Part shown: in pieces, positions 1 to 7,313 of the stretch
Layout: each line of letters begins with the position of its first letter
How positions within the stretch are numbered: the stretch's first letter is position 1
From: JBGOTP01 sp041476545
GTDB taxonomy: Bacteria; Acidobacteriota; Vicinamibacteria; Vicinamibacterales; CAVVIG01
DNA: 16,762 nucleotides
Assembly (NCBI GenBank): GCA_041476545.1
Contig: JBGOTP010000070.1
Location: 1-16,762, forward strand
Direction: 5' to 3'
The notes under the pieces: model-generated
Told to the model about the DNA's origin: nothing
The model's database searches: none
What the model saw: the letters and a program-made list of their open reading frames with translations, nothing else
Made by a program: the position numbers and the translations under genes

Positions 1-268
1 ATCCCTCAGGATGTACGAGGCCGGGATACCGGTTTGCTGACAACTCGACGCGGCGCCCGCCGACAATCAGTGTCTCTTCGAGCTTCGACAGGAGGAGCAT
101 GCGTCCCACCGGAGGGTGGGTCGCCGCGACGAGCAACCCGTGATAGCGGCGCGTGTTGAGCCCCACGATGGTCGAGGAGGCAAAGCCGCCAATCCCGTTC
201 GTCTCCAACCATTCTCGCGTGAGCGCGAGATCGAGGATCGAGCAGACGTCGCGACCGAATCGAATCAT
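1..268 (-). CDS. Amylo-alpha-1,6-glucosidase / glycogen debranching enzyme, N-terminal part (runs off left edge)
   Basis: The 89 visible residues match the N-terminal domain of bacterial/archaeal-type glycogen debranching enzymes. The hallmark stretch REWLETNGIGGFASSTI lies at about residues 18-34, followed by NTRRYHGLLVAA (38-49) and GRMLLLSKLEETL (55-67). The family hydrolyses alpha-1,6 branch points of glycogen or maltodextrin in the cytoplasm; the catalytic GH13-unlike (alpha/alpha)6 domain lies outside the window. The start ATG (266-268) overlaps the stop of the upstream rubrerythrin gene as ATGA, which suggests translational coupling. No separate strong Shine-Dalgarno is needed or obvious. 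It is the third gene of a minus-strand set with the GH63 glucosidase, so a role in storage or compatible-solute glycan breakdown fits. Family assignment is confident; the exact substrate cannot be judged from this fragment. Confidence 0.88.
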   Translation of the reverse strand, partial: MIRFGRDVCSILDLALTREWLETNGIGGFASSTIVGLNTRRYHGLLVAATHPPVGRMLLLSKLEETLIVGGRRVELSANRYPGLVHPEG

Positions 269-687
269 GCGCGGATCGATTTGAGGCCTTTGACGAAGCG
301 CGCGGCATGGTTCTTTTCCGCCTGCGCGAGCGTCTCGAACCACGCCGCGATTTCAGCGAACCCCTCGTTCCGGGCGGTTTGCGCCATCCGCGGGTACAGC
401 TCCGTGTGCTCTTGCGTTTCGCCGGCAACGGCGGCTTCGAGGTTTTTGGGCGTGGTGCCCATCGGCAGTCCGGTGACCGGATCACCGGCGGCTTTCAGCC
501 AATCCAGGTGTCCCGCGGCGTGGCCCGTCTCGCCCTCGGCCGTGTCGCGGAAAAGTCCCGCGATCTCAGGATAGCCTTCCACGTCGGCCTGCCTGGCGAA
601 GTAGATGTATCGCCGGTTGGCCTCCGATTCGCTCGCGAAGGCGCGTTTCAGGTTCTCGTGTGTCTCGGTTCCGTTCAACGTGGCCAT
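265..687 (-). CDS. Rubrerythrin-like ferritin-fold di-iron protein, no rubredoxin domain
   Basis: 140 residues with the full rubrerythrin di-iron ligand set: E20 (in ASESEANRRY), E53 and H56 (EGETGH), E90 and E93 (GETQEH), E124 and H127 (AEKNH). The protein ends right after the four-helix bundle; the C-terminal CxxC rubredoxin module of classical rubrerythrin is absent, so electrons must come from a separate donor. The family reduces hydrogen peroxide in the cytoplasm. I place the start at 687 rather than further upstream because a strong GAGGAGA ribosome site sits 7-8 bases before it and the family begins at this point. It lies 19 bases after the GH63 gene and overlaps the debranching-enzyme start by 4 bases. 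A peroxide-defence gene between two glycosidase genes is unexpected; the operon seems real from the spacing. Confidence 0.9.
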   Translation of the reverse strand: MATLNGTETHENLKRAFASESEANRRYIYFARQADVEGYPEIAGLFRDTAEGETGHAAGHLDWLKAAGDPVTGLPMGTTPKNLEAAVAGETQEHTELYPRMAQTARNEGFAEIAAWFETLAQAEKNHAARFVKGLKSIRA

Positions 688-706
688 GGCATTCTCCTCT
701 ATCGCG

Positions 707-3376
<2,670 letters not shown>

Positions 3377-3505
3377 GTTGGTGATGTCCGTTCGACACAG
3401 TCCGCCATCACGTGTAGATAGTAGGGAATCCCATCGAGATCGAGGAGCGTTCGAACACCACGTTCACAATATCGTGTCCGTTGGCGATCCACCGCGCTGC
3501 GCGCG

Positions 3506-4265
3506 TCTTGCGGGTCATGATCGTGACCGATAGCCTCCCGCGGCGGCAAGCGCCACCGCCAAGCCAAACTACCGGTATGCGAGCGCGTGGATGCCGACAA
3601 AGCGACCCGACATTTTCCGCACGTGCGCGAGTATTTTGCGATCTTTCAATCGCACTATTCATGTCGCACGCGTTTCAAGAAGGCCGGAGCGAGCCACATA
3701 GGCCCTCGATGCCGCGCGAATTTCCGGAGCTTCTTGACAAGTTCAGGGTAGACCTGAAGGCCCGTTGCGGCTTCGTCTGCTTCCGCCTCTCGAATGTCGG
3801 GCGAGTGGCCATCCCGCCAGTGAGCAAATTGCAACAGGTACGCCCGTTGCTGCAATCGCTGGCGTCTGCACAGATGTCTTCGACAGAGTTCCCGAAGACT
3901 GCTTGGCAAGGTGGAGGCGCTTATGGGCTCCTGGTTCATTCTTGGTACCGTGTTCGCGGGACTCGGCATGATGTTCCTTGTCCGGCGGCTGTGGCAGGGC
4001 TATCGGATCTATGAGGGGTTGCATGCCTGCAGCTGCCCGGCCGACGGCGCTCCGGCCCTTGTGAAGCTCCACGCTTCGCGTGCGGCGGTGGGTGTGGCTC
4101 TGGGCAGGCGTCCTTCGCTCCGAGTCGCTATATGTTCGCTTTGGCCATCACGCGCGAACTGCAGTAAGACCTGCCTCATCGAGATCGGCGGCAACTGTCG
4201 CCTTCTCGCGCAGTTTCGTGCAGACATGGCCGATCAAGCAAACACGCGTGGGCTAAGGAAGCCCT
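3506..4265. other. Gene-poor stretch with no convincing large CDS
   Basis: Between the GH63 leader repeat and the hairpins after the FMN reductase gene, open frames exist on both strands, but none resembles a known family and none dominates. The only candidate I would keep is the small membrane ORF at 3923. I see no transposase remnant, tRNA or clear inverted-repeat boundary. The stretch may be decayed coding DNA. Confidence 0.5.
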
Positions 4266-4267
4266 AA
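3923..4267 (+). CDS. Possible small membrane protein, unknown
   Basis: I do not recognise this ORF. The 114-residue product would begin with one strongly hydrophobic segment (residues 3-20, WFILGTVFAGLGMMFLV) followed by a basic RRLWQGYR, consistent with a single anchor with the positive side in the cytoplasm. GGAGG lies 5 bases before the ATG, the best Shine-Dalgarno in this gene-poor stretch, which is the main reason for listing it. The remainder, including several Cys residues, has no recognisable motif and could be out-of-frame or decayed sequence. The stop lies at the edge of the 4266-4284 hairpin and the ORF converges on the FMN reductase gene. It may be spurious. Confidence 0.25.
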   Translation: MGSWFILGTVFAGLGMMFLVRRLWQGYRIYEGLHACSCPADGAPALVKLHASRAAVGVALGRRPSLRVAICSLWPSRANCSKTCLIEIGGNCRLLAQFRADMADQANTRGLRKP

Positions 4268-4308
4268 ATCGGTGCCACCGATTTGCAGCCGTCGACACAG
4301 TCGTGTCG
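4266..4308 (-). terminator. Two tandem hairpins after the FMN reductase gene (candidate terminator)
   Basis: Arms 4293-4298 and 4303-4308 (CGACAC/GTGTCG, 4-base loop) start 1 base past the reductase stop. A second hairpin has 8-bp perfect arms, AAATCGGT (4266-4273) and ACCGATTT (4277-4284), with a 3-base loop. On the minus strand the second ends in ATTT but lacks a long U-run, so intrinsic termination is plausible rather than certain. Confidence 0.4.
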
Positions 4309-4309
4309 G

Positions 4310-4882
4310 TCACTTGGATTGCGCGTTTCTTTCAATCCACACGTTGAACGCCTGGAGAAACTTCGTCAGGAATTCTCGCGTCGACTCGTTGGCGAGCCGG
4401 CCATCGGCGTCGAATAGCTTGCCCGCTCCGCCGATGTAAGCCTCAGGCTGCGGCATCGCGGGAACGTTCAGAAACACCAGCGATTGCCGCAGGTGATGGT
4501 TGGCGCCGAACGCGCCGAGCGCTCCAGGCGAGACGCTGACCACGGCCCCGGGCTTTCCATCCCACGCGCTCTTTCCGTGCGGGAGAGATGGGCGAGACCC
4601 AACATCGATCGCATTCTTCAAGACCGCCGGCACCGAACGATTGTACTCGGGCGTGACGAATAGGACGGCGTCCGCCGCTCTGATGCGGTCCCGGAACGCC
4701 AGCCAGACAGCCGGAGTGTTGGCTTCCGCGTCTTCGTTGTAGAACGGCAGGTGCCCTATCTCGACGATCTGCAGGTCGAGCGTCTCCGGAGCCAGATCGC
4801 GCAGCGCATTGGCCGTCTTACGGCTAAACGATTCGCTCCGCAGGCTCCCAACTAGAACGGCGACCTGTTTGCGTTCAATCAT
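4310..4882 (-). CDS. NADPH-dependent FMN reductase (flavodoxin-fold, ChrR/azoreductase-like)
   Basis: 190 residues with the flavodoxin-like fold of the NADPH-dependent FMN reductase family. VLVGSLRSESFSRKTANAL (residues 9-27) forms the FMN phosphate-binding loop, and TPEYNRSVPAVLKNAIDVGSRP (about 77-98) is the signature that contacts the isoalloxazine ring. Members are cytoplasmic dimers that reduce quinones, chromate or azo dyes using NAD(P)H, often as a two-electron antioxidant activity; the physiological substrate here is unknown. Length is typical (about 180-190). The ATG is at the normal family start, though there is no strong ribosome site before it. A 32-codon ORF overlaps its first codons (see findings). 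It lies 214 bases downstream of the TIGR01777-like gene on the same strand and ends at two tandem hairpins. Confidence 0.9.
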   Translation of the reverse strand: MIERKQVAVLVGSLRSESFSRKTANALRDLAPETLDLQIVEIGHLPFYNEDAEANTPAVWLAFRDRIRAADAVLFVTPEYNRSVPAVLKNAIDVGSRPSLPHGKSAWDGKPGAVVSVSPGALGAFGANHHLRQSLVFLNVPAMPQPEAYIGGAGKLFDADGRLANESTREFLTKFLQAFNVWIERNAQSK

Positions 4883-4972
4883 TGCAGATTCGCAGTGCGA
4901 AGGTCAGCGAAAGGGTGCGTCCGTTCCGACATCGATAAGGCTTTCGTGGCACGTCGCCGAACTCCTTCATCA

Positions 4973-5065
4973 TCAGGCATTCTCCGCTAGGTTACGCATG
5001 TCGGCGGTCATTCCGTGCGTCATCATATTCATCATCATGCCGTCGCCCCACGCGACGAAGCTCAT
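4973..5065 (-). CDS. Possible 30-residue Met-rich peptide
   Basis: An unrecognised mini-ORF lies between the TIGR01777-like gene and the FMN reductase gene. The predicted peptide carries a dense run of Met with Asp and His (GDGMMMNMMTHGMTADM at about residues 8-24). Such composition can bind Cu(I) or simply reflect a repeated ATG/ATC tract in DNA. Its TGA overlaps a following ATG as TGATG, and the next 32-codon ORF (4875-4973) overlaps the reductase start. No convincing ribosome site precedes it. It could well be chance. Confidence 0.2.
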   Translation of the reverse strand: MSFVAWGDGMMMNMMTHGMTADMRNLAENA

Positions 5066-5096
5066 ACCAGTGACCGACGTCACGCGGGAACCAGAA

Positions 5097-6014
5097 TCAG
5101 CGGCCTCGTCTGAGGATGTCCCGCAGCGCCTCTGTGAGTTGCGAGTACTGAAATCTAAAGCCGAGACGTTCCGCCTTCGCGGGCACAACCCGTTGTCCGG
5201 ACAGCAGCACCGCGTCGGCCATCTCGCCCAGGATCAGCCGGAGCGCGAAGGCAGGGATCGGCAAGAACGCGGGACGGTGCACGGCTCGGCCAAGCGCACG
5301 CGCAAACTCGGCATTGGTGACGGGGGTCGGCGCCGTGGCGTTGATCGGGCCTGTGACCGTAGGACTGATGATCGCCCAGCTCACGAGCCCGATCCAATCC
5401 TGCCGGTGAATCCACGACCAATACTGCTTACCCGAGCCGAATCGACCGCCGAGCCCGAAGCGAAATGGCGGCAGCACCCGGCGTAGCGCGCCGCCGTCGC
5501 ATTCGAGCGCCAGCCCGGAGCGGACCAGCACCACGCGCGTGTGCGCACTCGCTACGCGGCTGGCTTCGGTTTCCCATTGCACGCAAACGCTTGCCAGAAA
5601 GTCTGAGCCTTGAGGCGTGTCTTCCGTCGCGACCTGGTCACCAAGCGGACCGTAGTAGCCCACCGCCGATGCGCTGACGAAGACGGCGGGCGGCATGCGC
5701 GCCGCATGGATGGCCTCGACGAGACTGCGCGTGGCGCTCACGCGGCTGTCGAGGATCCGCTGCTTGTGGGCACGAGTCCAGCGCTTCGCGGTGATGGACT
5801 CGCCCGCCAGGTTGACGACGGCGTCGGCGCCGTCGAGTTCTGGGCTCCAGCGGCCGCTGTGGCCATCCGGCACCCAAATCGTGCGGCGAATGGGAGCGCC
5901 GGGTGCAGCCGTCGAGCCGCGCGTGAGGACGACGACATCGTGGCCGTCGCGGGCGAGAGCTGCGGCCAGCGGCCGGCCGAGGAACCCGGTACCGCCAGCA
6001 AGGACGATCTTCAT
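5097..6014 (-). CDS. TIGR01777-family epimerase-like oxidoreductase (SDR39U1/YfcH type)
   Basis: 305 residues. The N-terminal Rossmann motif GGTGFLG (residues 7-13) follows MKIVLA. VVNLAGESI and SASAVGYYG, with the active-site Tyr region, are typical of the extended/atypical SDR 'TIGR01777' group. The C-terminal about 45 residues, from FLPIPAFALRLILGEMA through LLSGQRVVPAKAERLGF, match the DUF1731 tail found in this family. It is expected to bind NAD(P)(H) in the cytoplasm; the reaction is not established for most members. I use the ATG at 6014 instead of the longer open frame to 6083 because the Rossmann strand starts there and GGAG lies 7 bases upstream. The longer frame would also cover the divergent zinc-ribbon ORF. 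The FMN reductase gene follows on the same strand. Confidence 0.9.
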   Translation of the reverse strand: MKIVLAGGTGFLGRPLAAALARDGHDVVVLTRGSTAAPGAPIRRTIWVPDGHSGRWSPELDGADAVVNLAGESITAKRWTRAHKQRILDSRVSATRSLVEAIHAARMPPAVFVSASAVGYYGPLGDQVATEDTPQGSDFLASVCVQWETEASRVASAHTRVVLVRSGLALECDGGALRRVLPPFRFGLGGRFGSGKQYWSWIHRQDWIGLVSWAIISPTVTGPINATAPTPVTNAEFARALGRAVHRPAFLPIPAFALRLILGEMADAVLLSGQRVVPAKAERLGFRFQYSQLTEALRDILRRGR

Positions 6015-6057
6015 CGCCGGCTCCGAGGCAACAGCGAAAAGCGATCGAGGGTCCACG

Positions 6058-6216
6058 GTGTTCTTTTGCAACACCTGCGGCAAGCCTCTCGACTCGACTT
6101 GGGCGTTCTGCGGTGCATGCCGCGAGAAAGTAACGCGTTTATCATCGGACGCGCCTCGAATGGAGACTCCGGATATTCCAAACTTGTTTGGATTGGTGTT
6201 CCCATTTTTCTCCTAA
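6058..6216 (+). CDS. Small zinc-ribbon protein, 52 aa
   Basis: A GTG-initiated ORF whose first 21 residues form a compact treble-clef/zinc-ribbon pattern: C4-x2-C7 then C18-x2-C21 (FFCNTCGKPL...FCGACREK). This is similar to the short zinc-ribbon modules appended to many bacterial membrane or regulatory proteins. GAGGG lies 6 bases before the GTG. The C-terminus ends in a hydrophobic LFGLVFPFF. It is divergent from the TIGR01777-like gene with only 43 bases between start codons. The tetracysteine pattern argues for a real coding sequence, but the protein is short and could be a remnant of a longer gene. Function is unknown. Confidence 0.5.
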   Translation: MFFCNTCGKPLDSTWAFCGACREKVTRLSSDAPRMETPDIPNLFGLVFPFFS

Positions 6217-6311
6217 ACCATTTTGGCTGCCGTTGGCCGCGCCCTTGTTGAACCTGCCGGCGCCAGCGTCATCACCAAGTGAGATACGCCGAGCCCGCTT
6301 GCCGGCTTCTG

Positions 6312-6395
6312 GGGTCCCCAGCGCTTCCAATCGCGCCGATGCGACCGCATCTCCTCCAGACGCAGCGCTTCCTGGGTCATATTGGTGATGTCCAT
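6312..6395 (-). pseudogene. GH63 glucosidase N-terminal remnant
   Basis: Reading from the ATG at 6380 (or 6395), the first 23 residues (TQEALRLEEMRSHRRDWKRW) differ from the intact GH63 protein at only two positions. Identity then stops abruptly after RWGP, and the frame continues into unrelated residues and ends at 6213. No further GH63 sequence is present downstream, so this is a truncated copy left by duplication and deletion or by recombination. It is not expected to make a functional enzyme. Confidence 0.8.
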
Positions 6396-6473
6396 TCGAC
6401 ACAGCCCGCCATCAGGTGTAGATGGTAGGGGACGAGATGTCGTGCACGTTGGTCATCCACCGCGCGGCGCGCG
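6312..6473. repeat. Direct repeat copy B: degenerate GH63 5' end plus leader
   Basis: Second copy of the sequence at 3308-3505, in the same orientation and offset by 3004 bases over the well-conserved part. It lacks a 36-bp block present in copy A and stops exactly beside the Hsp20 stop codon (6474-6476). Confidence 0.85.
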
Positions 6474-6950
6474 CTACGCTGCATGGATTTCAACCTTGGT
6501 CGCGTGGTGCGCCAGCGGTGCTGTGACACGCAGCAGACCGTCACGACACTCTGCTGTCACGCGCCCGGGGTCGACCGGCTCCGGAAACCGATAGGCTCTG
6601 AACAGCGGCCCCTTCGCAAACTCGCAGACGATGGGTTCGCCTTCCTGCTCCCGGTGGCCGTGGTGCAGATCTGCCGAGAGCAGCAGTTCGCTGGCGGTTA
6701 CGCGCACGTCGAGCTGCGCCGGATTCACCCCCGCGATCGCCGCTTCAACGACGAATCCGTCCGTCTTGCGGTGCACCTCGAGGGCTGGGCGCCAGATTGT
6801 CTCCCTCTCGGCCTTCAACCAGTCGTCGACCGCGCGCCCAATCGCGGCGCCGCGCTCACGAAAGATCTCCGCAGCGCGAATGGCCACGCGGCGCTGCATC
6901 GCATCGAGATCGTCGGCGATGCTGTCGACGGTGCAAAATCTGATCTTCAT
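6474..6950 (-). CDS. Hsp20 small heat-shock protein with N-terminal DUF2934 segment
   Basis: 158 residues. Residues about 20-50 (RVAIRAAEIFRERG, then VDDWLKAERE) match the DUF2934 pattern of a short helical pair ending in DWLxAE. Residues about 54-146 form the alpha-crystallin domain: RPALEVHRKTDGFVVEAAIAGV, then FRAYRFPEPVD and the signature GLLRVTAPL at 138-146. The canonical C-terminal IxI/V anchor is not obvious; the tail ends in KVEIHAA. Hsp20 proteins hold unfolding cytoplasmic proteins in a refoldable state. I choose the ATG at 6950 because AGGG lies 7 bases upstream; an ATG two codons earlier (6956) is also possible. No CIRCE element is visible upstream, so HrcA control is not supported. 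Confidence 0.85.
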   Translation of the reverse strand: MKIRFCTVDSIADDLDAMQRRVAIRAAEIFRERGAAIGRAVDDWLKAERETIWRPALEVHRKTDGFVVEAAIAGVNPAQLDVRVTASELLLSADLHHGHREQEGEPIVCEFAKGPLFRAYRFPEPVDPGRVTAECRDGLLRVTAPLAHHATKVEIHAA

Positions 6951-7313
6951 GTTCATGCCCTTTCCAGGTAGCCACCCGGGAGAAAATTCCCCAGCCGTCG
7001 CGTAATCCTGGGCGCCGGCCGGCATATCTCTCAGCGATTACCGTGTGCTGATGCTCGTTTTGCAACACGCGATCCTTTAGCGTCCAGCGGCGCATCGCTT
7101 GCACGCTTGCTTGGCACTCGGGTCACGCGGTGACGCGAACGCCGCAAGGCGCTGCGAGGGTGACACCCCTGAGGGCAGTCGAGAGATTGATCCTGGGGAC
7201 CCCGTCGCACACGTCTCGGGCGCAGAGCCAGTCCTGTGTGACCCGGGCTTCTCGTACGCGAGACCGCTCCGCCGGAAGGTGCGCGGTCGCCACGGCCACC
7301 CTCGCACAGAGTC
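6951..7313. other. Divergent intergenic region hsp20 / acyl-ligase fusion
   Basis: These 363 bases separate the two divergent genes and should contain both promoters. I see no strong -35/-10 pair, no CIRCE element and no RNA gene. Short inverted repeats such as TCTCG-TACG-CGAGA (7250-7263) are present but within chance expectation. The small open frames here resemble nothing I know. Confidence 0.45.

Noticed and set aside
6015..6083. Upstream 23-codon extension of the TIGR01777-like protein
   Set aside because: It would place unrelated residues before the Rossmann strand, overlaps the zinc-ribbon ORF, and a ribosome site supports the ATG at 6014.
6064..7070. Shared 11-mer TTTTGCAACAC at about 6064 and 7060, both upstream of minus-strand genes
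   Set aside because: Shared 11-mers are expected by chance at this window length; flanks do not match.
6951..7313. CIRCE-type heat-shock operator before hsp20
   Set aside because: No TTAGCACTC/GAGTGCTAA dyad is present; only an isolated GGCACTC.
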